DNA of 64,000 bases from Pseudomonas fluorescens (GCF_902497775.2 NZ_OZ024668.1:124001-188000); one strand, 5' to 3'. Counted from the first letter of the stretch, positions 39,549 through 48,692 are shown. Translations and numbers: made by a program. The notes: generated from the letters alone by a model not told the origin.

Positions 39549-41054
39549 ATGGGCGCATGCATGTCAGACAGGAAGTACATTGTGAGCCGTACTGATGAAG
39601 CCTTCATTGTCGTAGAAACCGCCGAGCAGGCCGTCGATCGTCTGGCGGCCCTGCACGAACAAGCCACCGCGGCCCTGAGCCAGGCGCTCAAGCGCTACCT
39701 AAAGGACCGCACCGAGCCGAATGCCGAGGCGCGGGCGCAGTTCCGCTACCCCGAGCTGCGCCTGACCTACCAGTACCATGGCGAAGTGCCGGCCATCACC
39801 CGCGCCTACGCCAAGGTCCAGCTGCCGGGCACCTACAGCGTCACCGTGACCCAGCCGGCGGCGTTCCGTGGCTATCTGCTGGAGCAGTTGAAGCCGCTGA
39901 TGCGCGACTTCACTGTCACCGTCGAAGTCGGCGTCAGCCAGCAGAACATTCCTTACCCTTACGTGGTCGAGCAGGGCGACGAGCTGGCCGGCACCGGCAT
40001 CACTGCCGCTGCGCTGGCGCGGGTGTTCCCCAGCACCGACCTGTCTGCCGCCACCGATGGCATCGCCGATGGCCTGTACGACTGGGCCAACGTCGACCCG
40101 CTGCCGCTGGCGCTGTTCGACGCTGCGCGGGTGGATTTCTCCCTGCGCCGCCTGGTGCATTACACCGGTAGCGACTGGCGTCATGTACAACCGTGGATCC
40201 TGCTGACCAACTATCACCGCTATGTCGACCAGTTCATTACCCATGGCCTTGAGCGCCTGCGTGATGATCCTCGCTTTGTGCGCATGGTCTTGCCCGGCAA
40301 CGTGATCATCGAAAAGGCCATGGACAACGGCGAAGCCCAGGCCCTGGTCGCCGGGGTGGTCTGGCACCGTTACCAGATGCCGGCCTACCACCTGATCGCC
40401 GCCGATGGCGACGGCATCACCCTGGTCAACATTGGCGTCGGCCCGTCCAACGCCAAGAACATCACCGACCATCTGGCGGTACTGCGCCCGCATTGCTGGC
40501 TGATGATCGGCCACTGCGGCGGCCTGCGCCAATCGCAGACCATCGGCGATTACGTGCTGGCCCACGCTTACATGCGTCGCGACGGGATTCTCGACCGGGT
40601 GGTGCCGCCGAACATTCCGATTCCGGCCCTGGCCGAGGTGCAGCTGGCGTTGCAGGAAGCGGCAGCGCAAGTAACTGGCGAGCGCGGCGACGAGCTGAAA
40701 AAGCGCCTGCGCACCGGCACCGTGTTGACCTATGACGACCGCAACTGGGAGCTGCGCTGGGCTCAGGAACGGCCGTTGATCAACCTGTCGCGGGCTGTGG
40801 CGGTAGACATGGAAAGCGGCACTATCGCGGCCCAGGGTTATCGCTTGCGGGTTCCCTACGGCACCTTGCTGTGCGTCTCCGACAAGCCGCTGCACAGCGA
40901 GATCAAACTGCCGGGGGCGGCCAACGCCTTCTACAACCGGGCGGTCAGCCAGCACCTGAAGATCGGCATTGCCGCCCTCGACCTGCTGCGTACCGAGCTC
41001 AACTCGCTGCACTCGCGTAAACTGCGCAGTTTTGATGAGCCGCCGTTCCGCTGA
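39549..41054 (+). CDS. amn: AMP nucleosidase
   Basis: A 501-residue enzyme cleaving AMP to adenine and ribose-5-phosphate, which helps adjust adenylate pools. Family features include the N-terminal AMP-binding domain (RFRYPELRLTYQYHGEVP-like region) and the catalytic phosphorylase-type domain with INIGVGPSNAKNITDHLAVLRPHCWLMIGHCGGLR and AVDMESGTIAAQGYRLRVPYGTLLCVSDKPLH. The ATG at 39549 has GAGG four bases upstream; another ATG at 39561 and a GTG at 39522 are in frame. It follows the acyl-CoA dehydrogenase by 32 bases, perhaps cotranscribed. Confidence 0.94.
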   Translation: MGACMSDRKYIVSRTDEAFIVVETAEQAVDRLAALHEQATAALSQALKRYLKDRTEPNAEARAQFRYPELRLTYQYHGEVPAITRAYAKVQLPGTYSVTVTQPAAFRGYLLEQLKPLMRDFTVTVEVGVSQQNIPYPYVVEQGDELAGTGITAAALARVFPSTDLSAATDGIADGLYDWANVDPLPLALFDAARVDFSLRRLVHYTGSDWRHVQPWILLTNYHRYVDQFITHGLERLRDDPRFVRMVLPGNVIIEKAMDNGEAQALVAGVVWHRYQMPAYHLIAADGDGITLVNIGVGPSNAKNITDHLAVLRPHCWLMIGHCGGLRQSQTIGDYVLAHAYMRRDGILDRVVPPNIPIPALAEVQLALQEAAAQVTGERGDELKKRLRTGTVLTYDDRNWELRWAQERPLINLSRAVAVDMESGTIAAQGYRLRVPYGTLLCVSDKPLHSEIKLPGAANAFYNRAVSQHLKIGIAALDLLRTELNSLHSRKLRSFDEPPFR

Positions 41055-41060
41055 GGCCCC

Positions 41061-41690
41061 ATGTCGTTACCCCCACGCTCCAAGCCGCGGCGCCCCGCGG
41101 CCAAACCCGCCGGCCCGCGTCGCCAAGCCAAGGCGCCGCCGGCCGAGCCGCGGTTGATCCTGTTCAACAAGCCCTTTGATGTGCTGACCCAGTTCAGCGA
41201 CGGCGAAGGGCGCGCGACCCTCAAGGACTTCATCGCCATCCCCGGCATCTATCCGGCGGGACGCCTGGACCGTGACAGCGAAGGCTTGTTGCTGTTGACC
41301 AACGACGGCCAGTTGCAGGCGCGCATTGCCGACCCCAAGCACAAGCTGGCGAAGACCTATTGGGTACAGGTGGAAGGTGAACCGAGCGAGGAGCAACTGC
41401 AGCGATTGCGCGATGGCGTCGAGCTCAATGACGGCCCGACCTTGCCAGCCCAGGCCCGTCAACTCGATGAGCCGCAGCTGTGGCCACGCAACCCGCCGGT
41501 GCGCTTTCGTAAAAGCGTACCGACCAGTTGGCTGGAGCTGGTGATCAAGGAAGGACGCAACCGTCAGGTGCGGCGCATGACCGCTGCGGTCGGCCTGCCG
41601 ACCCTGCGCCTGGTGCGCGTGCGGATCGGCGACTGGAGCCTGGATGGCCTTGATCAGGGCCAGTGGCGGGAAGTGCCGGCCAAGCTTTAA
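41061..41690 (+). CDS. rluE: 23S rRNA pseudouridine-2457 synthase type protein
   Basis: A 209-residue RsuA-family pseudouridine synthase without an S4 domain. Its catalytic aspartate is in [19 protein letters not shown], and [28 protein letters not shown] is the family C-terminal part. Lack of S4 and the size best fit RluE (U2457). The first 28 residues are basic and proline-rich. It starts six bases after amn and overlaps the convergent DUF2788 gene by four bases. Confidence 0.9.
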   Translation: MSLPPRSKPRRPAAKPAGPRRQAKAPPAEPRLILFNKPFDVLTQFSDGEGRATLKDFIAIPGIYPAGRLDRDSEGLLLLTNDGQLQARIADPKHKLAKTYWVQVEGEPSEEQLQRLRDGVELNDGPTLPAQARQLDEPQLWPRNPPVRFRKSVPTSWLELVIKEGRNRQVRRMTAAVGLPTLRLVRVRIGDWSLDGLDQGQWREVPAKL

Positions 41691-41890
41691 ACGCCTTCGA
41701 TAAAGCCGATTACCACGCTTTTGATGATGAAGGCGAGGATGCCCAGGCCCAGCACGAAAAACAGAATGAAGGTGCCGAACTTGCCGGCCTTGGATTTTTT
41801 CGCCAGATCCCAGACGATAAAACCCATGAAACCAATCAGGATGGTGACCAGGATGGTCATCATCCACTCTTCGAACAACGCAGGATCCAT
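41687..41890 (-). CDS. Small DUF2788 membrane protein
   Basis: A 67-residue protein with two transmembrane helices ([20 protein letters not shown] and [21 protein letters not shown]) joined by a basic loop KKSKAGKFG, matching the DUF2788 family. A GGAGAG site lies upstream of the ATG. It lies between rluE and the Lrp gene. No function is known. Confidence 0.88.
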   Translation of the reverse strand: MDPALFEEWMMTILVTILIGFMGFIVWDLAKKSKAGKFGTFILFFVLGLGILAFIIKSVVIGFIEGV

Positions 41891-41945
41891 CGATACTCTC
41901 CGGCAGGTTGAGGCGCGTGATTATACGCCCCGCTTGCCAGCCTGA

Positions 41946-42422
41946 CTAACGCAGGTGCGTGAGCGGCAATTCGGTGCTGGCCAAAACCTGGTTGAGAACG
42001 AAGCTTGAGCGCACACTGGTAACCCCTTCGATGCGCGTCAGGTGGCCCAGCAGCAACTGCTGGTAGTGGTCCATGTCGGGCACCACGACTTTGAGCTGGT
42101 AGTCGGCATCCATCCCGGTGACCAGGCTGCATTCGAGCACTTGCGGCAGGCTGCGGATCGCCGCCTCGAAGGTCTCGAAACGCTCGGGCGTGTGACGGTC
42201 CATGCCGATCAGTACGTAGGCGGTCAGGCTCAAGCCGAGTTTCTTGCGGTCGAGCAGGGCGACCTGGCGAGCAATGTAGCCGTCGTCTTCCAGTTGCTTG
42301 ACCCGGCGCGAGCAAGGCGAAGGCGACAGACCGATGCGTTCGGCCAGTTCCTGGTTGGAGATACGCGCATCGCGCTGCAATTCGGCAAGAATGCTCAGGT
42401 CATAGCGGTCAAGCTTGCTCAT
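41946..42422 (-). CDS. Lrp/AsnC family transcriptional regulator
   Basis: A 158-residue regulator. The winged helix-turn-helix is at about 5-60 (ILAELQRDARISNQELAERIGLSPSPCSRRVKQLEDDG) and the RAM ligand-binding domain follows (ECSLVTGMDADYQLKVVVPD). The sequence is closer to Lrp-type than to AsnC-type small-ligand sensors, but the ligand cannot be named. Its own promoter region carries repeated TTGNGCAA motifs, which suggests autoregulation. Divergently, a structured RNA and a DUF6515 gene follow. Confidence 0.92.
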   Translation of the reverse strand: MSKLDRYDLSILAELQRDARISNQELAERIGLSPSPCSRRVKQLEDDGYIARQVALLDRKKLGLSLTAYVLIGMDRHTPERFETFEAAIRSLPQVLECSLVTGMDADYQLKVVVPDMDHYQQLLLGHLTRIEGVTSVRSSFVLNQVLASTELPLTHLR

Positions 42423-42454
42423 GGGAATGGCCTTTTCTGTTTCGATTGCGTTGA

Positions 42455-42511
42455 ATTATCAATCTGTAGGCAAAAATTGCGCAAGTGATATTTAATTGAG
42501 CAATCTTCGCA
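42455..42511 (-). promoter_or_regulatory. Promoter and repeated operator motif of the Lrp gene
   Basis: On the minus strand -35 TTGCGC (42484-42479) and -10 GATAAT (42460-42455) are 18 bases apart. The -35 is part of TTGCGCAA (42477-42484), which recurs as TTGAGCAA at 42496-42503, 19 bases away, and loosely as TTCGCAA at 42506. Such spaced repeats are what an Lrp octamer would bind. Confidence 0.5.
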
Positions 42512-42539
42512 ATCCTCTGCCGCTGCCTTCGCCGTATTC

Positions 42540-42736
42540 TTATCACCAGAATCACTGCCCGGACATCAGTCCAGTGCGGCGGGCCCAATCAGGCCAGCTG
42601 CGGCCAGCAACCCCACCAGGTTGTGCTCGGCCCCCGGGCTACACACTGTCCACAAGACGGCGTGAGGTGAGCCGGTGTCACAAGCGCCGAGCACGGACAA
42701 AATTCTCAAAGGGAGACCCCAGGGTCTCCCTTTTTT
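42540..42736 (+). ncRNA. Candidate structured RNA or leader attenuator with strong terminator
   Basis: The 406-base gap between the Lrp gene and the DUF6515 gene is not coding. Its middle contains nested complementary segments: GTGCTCGGC (42623-42631) pairs with GCCGAGCAC (42686-42694); inside, ACACTG (42643-42648) pairs with CGGTGT (42673-42678); upstream, GGAC-ATCA-GTCC and GCTG-CGGC-CAGC form short hairpins. It ends in a textbook terminator at 42711-42736. So a transcript reading plus must come through here and stop. It may be an independent small RNA (about 100-200 nt, start not located) or the 5' leader of the next gene. I match it to no known RNA family. Confidence 0.5.
42711..42736 (+). 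terminator. Strong rho-independent terminator upstream of the DUF6515 gene
   Basis: Arms GGGAGACCC (42711-42719) and GGGTCTCCC (42722-42730) followed by TTTTTT. No plus-strand protein gene lies upstream, so it must end a non-coding transcript. Confidence 0.9.
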
Positions 42737-42828
42737 ATTACCTGAATTTCATCTGGCGGCCGATAACCCGTGGCAGACGGCCTGATAGAGTAATCCCTGG
42801 CCCCTTGTTATCGGTCCGAGAGGAAAGT

Positions 42829-43524
42829 ATGAAGTCGCGCGTCTGGCGTATGGCGGGTGTTGGTTTTTTGTGCATGAGTGTCAATCTGCCGCTGCTGGCC
42901 GAAGGGCAGGGTGCAGCCCATGGCGGCTCGCCGCTGCAGTCGCGTCCGGATGAAGTCCGCCAGACCCAGGAACCGCGCATCGGTTACTACCAGGATATTC
43001 CCCGGCGTAACGACAGCCGCTACTACCAGGCGGGACACCCTGAGAATCACGGCAACGGCTGGGGGCCTGGGCCGCAGTATCGCCCGGGACATAGCATCGA
43101 GCGCTTCCCCGATCCGTACTGGAAAGTACCCTATCGCGGTCAAGACTACTTTTACTCCGGCGGCTACTGGTATCGCCCACAAGGCCCGCGCTATGTGGTG
43201 GTAACGCCGCCTTATGGCGTGCGGGTCAACTACCTGCCGGACTATGCGCGGCAGGTGTGGGTTGGCAGTGCACTGTACTTTCTCGCGGCGGGGACGTACT
43301 ACCAGTACCTGAACGACAGCCGCGAGTATGTGGTGGTCAGTCCACCAGGGCCCGGTGCGGTGGAGCAGAATCCGCAGCAGGATCGCGACCGTTATGAGTG
43401 TTATCGCTGGGCAGTGGAGCAGACCGGTTTTGACCCGGCTACAGCCACTTATGCGCCGTCGGCGCAGGTGGCCGATAACTATCGGTGGGCCCAGGGGGCG
43501 TGTTTGAGTGGGCGGGGATTATAG
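42829..43524 (+). CDS. Exported DUF6515 family protein
   Basis: A 231-residue protein with a signal peptide (cut near LLAEG). The middle is rich in Tyr, Pro, Arg and Gly (QYRPGHSIERFPDPYWKVPYRGQDYFYSGGYWYRPQGPRY), then a hydrophobic stretch and the motif DRYECYRWAVEQTGFDP found in DUF6515 proteins. AGAGGAAAGT precedes the ATG at 42829; a longer frame back to 42496 passes through the terminator hairpin and is not coding. The role in the envelope is unknown. Confidence 0.85.
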   Translation: MKSRVWRMAGVGFLCMSVNLPLLAEGQGAAHGGSPLQSRPDEVRQTQEPRIGYYQDIPRRNDSRYYQAGHPENHGNGWGPGPQYRPGHSIERFPDPYWKVPYRGQDYFYSGGYWYRPQGPRYVVVTPPYGVRVNYLPDYARQVWVGSALYFLAAGTYYQYLNDSREYVVVSPPGPGAVEQNPQQDRDRYECYRWAVEQTGFDPATATYAPSAQVADNYRWAQGACLSGRGL

Positions 43525-43558
43525 CGTCAATTGAACCGGGGCTGCTGCGCTGCCCATC

Positions 43559-43583
43559 GTTGGCAAGGCGCAGCCTTGCCAAC
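43559..43583. terminator. Convergent hairpin between the DUF6515 gene and the CDF gene
   Basis: Perfect eleven-base arms GTTGGCAAGGC and GCCTTGCCAAC with a three-base loop, in the 63-base gap between converging genes. No clear T run on either side; it may still act as a bidirectional end. Confidence 0.6.
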
Positions 43584-43587
43584 TGCC

Positions 43588-44460
43588 TCATATCACCGGA
43601 TCCGCATGCACCAGTACTTCAGCCTTCGGATACTTGCTGTTGATCGCCGCCGCAGCGTTGTCACACAAGGCATGGGCCTGGGTCAGCGGCAAGTCCCCGG
43701 GCAACTCCAGGTGCAGTTGCACAAACCAGTGGCTGCCCGACACCCGCGTGCGCAAGTCATGGGCGCCGCGCACACCGGGCACACTGCAGGCCAGCGCCAG
43801 CATCTGCTCGCTGATGTCGCTGGGCAGTTCTTGATCCATCAGGATCGAGCCACTTTCCCGAGCGATCTGCAGGGCACTCCAGAGAATGTACAAGGCGATG
43901 CCCAGGCCGAAAAACGCATCCAGCTGTGGCCAGCCAAAGCGCGCCAATACCAGCGCGACCAGGATGCTGCCGTTGAGCAGCAAGTCGGAGCGGTAATGCA
44001 GTGAGTCGGCGCGTACCGCTGTGGAGCCGGTGATGCGGATGACCTTGCCTTGCAGCATCAGCAAGGCAACGGTCAGCACCAGTGACAGCAACATCACGGC
44101 AATGCCGATCCCGGTGTCACCCAAAGGTTGCGGATTCTGCAGCCGCTCCACCGCTTGCACGCCAATCAGTACTGCGCTGACGCCGATGAACAGCGCCTGG
44201 GCCATGCCGGCCATGGCTTCAGCCTTGCCGTGACCATAGCGGTGGTCATCATCGGCCGGGCGCAGGGCATAGTGCACCGCCAGCAGATTGAGGAACGAGG
44301 CCACGCCATCGAGGGCCGAGTCGGTCAGCCCGGCCAGCAGGCTGATCGACCCGCTCAGCCACCAGGCCACCGCCTTGGTCAGGATCAGAATAGTGGCCAC
44401 CGCCAAGGATGCGCGAGTGGCCAGGCGCAGCAGGCGTTGGTGTTCAGCCGAGGGAGTCAT
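43588..44460 (-). CDS. Cation diffusion facilitator (FieF-like) metal exporter
   Basis: A 290-residue inner-membrane transporter of the CDF family. Six transmembrane helices, with the metal-binding pair in helix 2 (GLTDSALDGVAS) and in helix 5 (DSLHYRSD, an HxxxD site), and a C-terminal cytoplasmic dimerisation domain. The DD-HD pattern resembles FieF, which exports iron and zinc; the actual metal is not settled. It has its own ATG at 44460 and is not in an operon. Confidence 0.92.
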   Translation of the reverse strand: MTPSAEHQRLLRLATRASLAVATILILTKAVAWWLSGSISLLAGLTDSALDGVASFLNLLAVHYALRPADDDHRYGHGKAEAMAGMAQALFIGVSAVLIGVQAVERLQNPQPLGDTGIGIAVMLLSLVLTVALLMLQGKVIRITGSTAVRADSLHYRSDLLLNGSILVALVLARFGWPQLDAFFGLGIALYILWSALQIARESGSILMDQELPSDISEQMLALACSVPGVRGAHDLRTRVSGSHWFVQLHLELPGDLPLTQAHALCDNAAAAINSKYPKAEVLVHADPVI

Positions 44461-44485
44461 GCCGAAGGTGGCTTCCTGTCATAGA

Positions 44486-44905
44486 TCAAGCGGCGGGCTT
44501 GAGGCCGTACATGGCCAGTTGTTCGACGCTGCCCTTGTGCTGGATCAGGCGCGGATCGTTGAGCGGCAGGCGCTGGCCCAGTTCGCTTTCGAGAATAGCC
44601 TGCAGCTTGAGGTTGTCGACCTTGCCGTCGGCGCTGATGGCTTCATTGAGCTTCTCGGGGGCGATCTGGGCAGTGGTGCCGCCTGGCAGGTAGATGGCGC
44701 CGGTGGCGAAGTCGATACCGAAGGCGATCAGGCCCGGGATCACGTAGAAAAGGATGCCGATGGCGTCGAGGGCAGCGACCACGGGGTCGATCTTGCCTTC
44801 GATCTGGCCGCGCCGGTCGGGGAAGAACAGGGTGCCGCAGGCGGTCAGTTGGCTGAGCAGGGTGGCGATTACGACGCCGCCAATGACACGGGAGGGAATA
44901 CGCAT
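44486..44905 (-). CDS. Predicted lipoprotein of unknown function
   Basis: A 139-residue protein starting MRIPSRVIGGVVIATLLSQLTACG, with a lipobox LTAC (Cys23) and GGAG seven bases before the ATG. A second hydrophobic segment (AIGILFYVIPGLIAFGIDFATGAIYLP) could span or touch the membrane. The C-terminal 50 residues are soluble and charged. The order of elements recalls YceK/YidQ-like lipoproteins, but I would not name it. It is divergent from hrpB. Confidence 0.78.
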   Translation of the reverse strand: MRIPSRVIGGVVIATLLSQLTACGTLFFPDRRGQIEGKIDPVVAALDAIGILFYVIPGLIAFGIDFATGAIYLPGGTTAQIAPEKLNEAISADGKVDNLKLQAILESELGQRLPLNDPRLIQHKGSVEQLAMYGLKPAA

Positions 44906-45023
44906 GGAAATCTCCGGAATGAAGGCGACAAAGATACAGGCAAAGAGCCTGTATCTATAGCTAAGACCATGATAAGGCAGGCTCGGTTCGCCGTTATACT
45001 CGGCGGATTGCTTGAGGACCACC

Positions 45024-47549
45024 ATGAAATCATTACCGATCGATGCCGTACTGCCAGCCTTGCGCGCCGCCTTGAATCAGCGCCACGAAGCGGTGCTCGA
45101 AGCGCCGCCCGGCGCCGGCAAGACCACCCGTGTACCGCTTGTGCTGCTCGATGAGCCGTGGTTGGCCGGGCAGCGCATTCTCATGCTCGAACCGCGGCGC
45201 CTGGCGGCGCGGGCGGCGGCCGAACGGCTGGCCAGCGAGCTGGGTGAGCAGGTCGGGCAAACGGTCGGTTACCGCATTCGCCTGGACAGTAAGGTCGGGC
45301 CGAACACGCGCATCGAGGTGGTCACCGAAGGGATTCTCACCCGTCGTTTGCAGGCCGACCCGGCGCTGGACGGTGTGGGCCTGCTGATCTTCGATGAGTT
45401 CCATGAACGCAGCCTCGATGCCGATCTGGCCCTGGCCCTGAGCCTCAATGGTCGTGAACTGTTGCGTGACGAGCCGCCGCTGAAGATCCTGCTGATGTCG
45501 GCCACCCTTGAAGGCGAGCGTCTGTCGAGCCTGCTCGACGATGCCCCGGTAGTCAGCAGCGAAGGGCGCATGTACCCGGTCGATATTCGTTGGGGCCGGC
45601 CGTTTCAGCCGGGCGAGTTCATCGAGCCGCGGGTGGTCGATACGGTGCTTCAGGCCATCGCTGACGAATCGGGCAGTGTGCTGGTGTTCCTGCCGGGCCA
45701 GGCAGAGATTCGCCGCGTGCATCAGTCGTTGCAGGACGCCCTCGGCGATCGCCGCGATATCCTCCTGTGCCCGCTGCATGGCGAGCTCGACCTCAATGCC
45801 CAACGCGCGGCCATCGACACCCCGCCAGCCGGCCTGCGCAAGGTGGTGCTGGCGACCAATATCGCCGAAACCAGCTTAACCATCGACGGCGTGCGCGTGG
45901 TGGTCGACGCCGGCCTTGCCCGGGTACCGCGCTTCGACCCAGGCAGCGGCATGACCCGCCTGGACACCCAGCGCATCTCCCGTGCCAGTGCCACCCAGCG
46001 CGCCGGTCGTGCCGGGCGCCTGGAGCCCGGTGTCTGCTATCGCTTGTGGTCCGAAGCCCAGCACGAGCAACTGGCGGCGTATGGCGCGGCCGAAATTCTC
46101 CAGGCCGATCTGGCTGGGCTGGCTTTGCAGCTGTCGCGCTGGGGCGTCACGCCTACGCAACTGCGCTGGCTCGACCAGCCGCCTGCCGCCGCCTACGGCC
46201 AGGCGCTGGACCTGTTGCAACGCCTGGGGGCGTTCAAGGCCGACAGTCAGGACAGCCTCAGCCCTCATGGCCAGGCCATGGCCGAATTGCCGGCGCATCC
46301 GCGCATCGCCCATTTGCTGTTGCGCGGCCAGGACCTGGGCCTGGCCGACATGGCCTGCGACGTCGCCGCATTGCTCGCTGAACGTGACATTTTGCGCGGC
46401 GGCGGTGCCGACCTGCACAGCCGCCTGGCCCTGCTCAGCGGCGAAACCCGCGCGGCCAAAGGCGGGCAGGGCGGTGTGCAGCGCGCCCGGCAACTGGCCC
46501 GCCAGTACCGTGGTTACCTGCGGGGCAAAGCTGTATCAGCCGTAGCCGACCCTGACCATTCGCGCTGGCTGGGCGCCTTGCTGGCGCTGGCCTATCCCGA
46601 CCGGGTCGCGCAACAGCGGCGTGCCGGCGGTGCGCAATATCGCCTGGCCAACGGTCGCGCCGCACTGTTCGGCGAAGCCGATGCCTTGATGAAACATTCG
46701 TGGCTGGTGATTGCCGACCTGGGCAGCCGCCAGGGCCAGCGTGAGGAGCGCATTTATCTTGCCGCCGACTTCGAGCCGGCGTTGTTCGATGGGGTACTGG
46801 CCGAACAGGTGCGCAGCCTGGATATCCTCGATTGGGACGAACGCGAAAACGTCCTGCGCGCCGAGCGTCAGCGCAAGGTGGGTGAGCTGGTGCTAAGCCG
46901 AGAGCCGTTGACCGGCCTGGATGAGGATGCCCGCGCGCGGGCGTTGCTGGAGCTGGTGCGGCGCAAGGGCCTGGAGCTAATGTCCTGGACCCCCGAGCTG
47001 CGCCAGTGGCAGGCACGAGTGGCGCTGTTGCGCCAACTCGACCTGGCAAGCAGTGGCGAAAGCCAATGGCCGGACTTGAGCGATGCCGCGTTGCTGGCGA
47101 GCCTGTCCGACTGGTTGCAACCCTACCTGGGCAAGGTCACCCGCTTGAGCCATTTCGCCCAGCTCGATCTCTCGTCGATCCTGCGTAACCTGCTGCCCTG
47201 GCCGCTGCCCCAGCGCCTGGATGAATGGGCGCCGGTTCACCTGGGCGTGCCCTCGGGTTCGAACATCCGCCTGGACTACAGCGAAACCCCACCGATCCTT
47301 GCTGTGCGCTTGCAGGAATTGTTCGGCCTGGCCGAAACCCCGCGCATCGCCCAGGGCCGTCAGCAAGTCTTGCTGCACCTGCTGTCGCCAGCGCGCCGGC
47401 CGGTGCAGGTGACCCAGGATCTGGCCAACTTCTGGCGCAGTACCTATACAGAGGTGAAGAAGGATCTGAAGGGGCGCTACCCCAAGCACTATTGGCCGGA
47501 TGACCCGCTGGTGGCCGAAGCTACGGCACGGGCCAAGCCGCGCAAATAG
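45024..47549 (+). CDS. hrpB: ATP-dependent helicase HrpB
   Basis: An 841-residue DEAH/RHA-family RNA helicase. Motif I is APPGAGKTTRV, motif II DEFHERS (DEFH variant usual for HrpB), motif III MSATLEG, motif V NIAETSLTIDGV, motif VI QRAGRAGR. After the ratchet and HA2 region it carries the HrpB-specific C-terminal domain ending FWRSTYTEVKKDLKGRYPKHYWPDDP. The start at 45024 follows TTGAGGACC; a TTG twelve bases upstream is ignored. It is a stand-alone gene, convergent with the EEP gene (no gap). Confidence 0.95.
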   Translation: MKSLPIDAVLPALRAALNQRHEAVLEAPPGAGKTTRVPLVLLDEPWLAGQRILMLEPRRLAARAAAERLASELGEQVGQTVGYRIRLDSKVGPNTRIEVVTEGILTRRLQADPALDGVGLLIFDEFHERSLDADLALALSLNGRELLRDEPPLKILLMSATLEGERLSSLLDDAPVVSSEGRMYPVDIRWGRPFQPGEFIEPRVVDTVLQAIADESGSVLVFLPGQAEIRRVHQSLQDALGDRRDILLCPLHGELDLNAQRAAIDTPPAGLRKVVLATNIAETSLTIDGVRVVVDAGLARVPRFDPGSGMTRLDTQRISRASATQRAGRAGRLEPGVCYRLWSEAQHEQLAAYGAAEILQADLAGLALQLSRWGVTPTQLRWLDQPPAAAYGQALDLLQRLGAFKADSQDSLSPHGQAMAELPAHPRIAHLLLRGQDLGLADMACDVAALLAERDILRGGGADLHSRLALLSGETRAAKGGQGGVQRARQLARQYRGYLRGKAVSAVADPDHSRWLGALLALAYPDRVAQQRRAGGAQYRLANGRAALFGEADALMKHSWLVIADLGSRQGQREERIYLAADFEPALFDGVLAEQVRSLDILDWDERENVLRAERQRKVGELVLSREPLTGLDEDARARALLELVRRKGLELMSWTPELRQWQARVALLRQLDLASSGESQWPDLSDAALLASLSDWLQPYLGKVTRLSHFAQLDLSSILRNLLPWPLPQRLDEWAPVHLGVPSGSNIRLDYSETPPILAVRLQELFGLAETPRIAQGRQQVLLHLLSPARRPVQVTQDLANFWRSTYTEVKKDLKGRYPKHYWPDDPLVAEATARAKPRK

Positions 47550-48629
47550 TCACGGCTGCACAGGCAACAGCAAGCGCGCTGTCACTGGCAGGTGATCGGA
47601 AATCTCCAGGGTGTCCTGCTGGATCACCTGCGCCCCCAGGCGCTGCAGTTTCGGGCTGTGGAACAGGTAGTCGAGGGTGCGGTCCGGCCCTTGCAGGTTG
47701 CGGTCGTTGGGGTAGTGGGTCAGCCAGGTCGCGCGCTCGGCGCCGCTGGCTTCGGCATTGTTGGGGATCATCGGGTACTTGTCCCAGAGCAGGTGCAGGT
47801 CGCTGTCGGCGCTGTACTGGCCGCGCAGTTCGGCTGGCAGGCGGCGGTACTGGCCAAGCGGCAGCAGGTTGAAGTCGCCGCCGATCAACCAGGGCGTGCC
47901 CTGGCTTTCGAGCTTGTCGAGCAGATGGGTTAGCTGCTGTACCTGCTGGCGCTGAATGTCGCTACCGGCTGCAAAAGCCGCCAGGCGGGTGTTGAGCACC
48001 GCCAACTGGCCACCATCACGCAACGGCAAGTAACTGGCAAGAATCGCCTGCTGCGGTTGCAGCAAGCGCTGCCAAGCATTGCTGGCATCGACCGGCAATT
48101 GCAGGCGCTCGGCCTGTTTGATCGGGTAGCGGCTCAGGGTCGCAAGGGTACGGCCGACGCTGCCGAAGATGTGCCAGTCGGGGACGAAATCAGCTTTCCA
48201 GTCGTAGGCCTGCACCGCGCAGGGGTAGATATCCACCAGCCGTTCGCGCAGCAGCGTCAACTGGTCCTGGTAGCCGCTGGCCTTGGCATTGTTGTCCAGT
48301 TCCTGGAGCAGGACGATGTCCGGCTGCTCGGTGCGGATCACCCGAGCCACTTCGTCGAGGTTGAAGGCGAGGTCTTCAGGGGTGGGGCGGGTGTCGTCGC
48401 CATGGCCCTGGTCGTACCAGAACACGTAGCGTTTGCCGGCCAGGTACTGCACGTTCCAGGTCATCACCTTGAGCACCTGGCCCGGCACCAGCGCCGCATT
48501 GCTGGCACGACAGCTGACCGGCAGGGTTTCGCGCGGCTCGGGTTGCCAGCTCAACTGGCTGGCCAGCACCCACAGCAGGGCGAACAGAACAAGCAGGGTC
48601 AGCAGGGCGTTGCGCAGTAGTCGGATCAT
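47550..48629 (-). CDS. Membrane-anchored endonuclease/exonuclease/phosphatase family protein
   Basis: A 359-residue protein with an N-terminal transmembrane segment (residues about 5-25) and an EEP fold facing the periplasm. The metal and catalytic motifs are present: TWNVQYL, LLQELD, LNTRLAAF, GGDFNLLP, DRTLDYLFHS and SDHLPVTA. EEP enzymes hydrolyse DNA, sphingolipids or phosphoinositides; which applies here is open, though the export signal argues against a DNA repair role. Start chosen at 48629, giving the hydrophobic anchor. Ends one base after hrpB, convergent. Confidence 0.87.
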   Translation of the reverse strand: MIRLLRNALLTLLVLFALLWVLASQLSWQPEPRETLPVSCRASNAALVPGQVLKVMTWNVQYLAGKRYVFWYDQGHGDDTRPTPEDLAFNLDEVARVIRTEQPDIVLLQELDNNAKASGYQDQLTLLRERLVDIYPCAVQAYDWKADFVPDWHIFGSVGRTLATLSRYPIKQAERLQLPVDASNAWQRLLQPQQAILASYLPLRDGGQLAVLNTRLAAFAAGSDIQRQQVQQLTHLLDKLESQGTPWLIGGDFNLLPLGQYRRLPAELRGQYSADSDLHLLWDKYPMIPNNAEASGAERATWLTHYPNDRNLQGPDRTLDYLFHSPKLQRLGAQVIQQDTLEISDHLPVTARLLLPVQP

Positions 48630-48692
48630 CGGCTCGGCTTGGCTTGGCAGGTCACCGCCAAGCATACCCGAGCCGTTCGTCCGATCACCAGA

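Noticed and set aside
42640..42680. Guanidine-III or other known riboswitch in the structured region
   Set aside because: A short similarity (ACAAGACGGCG) was noticed, but the remaining conserved positions and pseudoknot are not present.
42496..42828. Upstream extension of the DUF6515 gene or a separate small gene
   Set aside because: The frame crosses the T6 terminator hairpin, lacks a ribosome site and reads as random; the ATG at 42829 with AGAGGAAAG is the true start.
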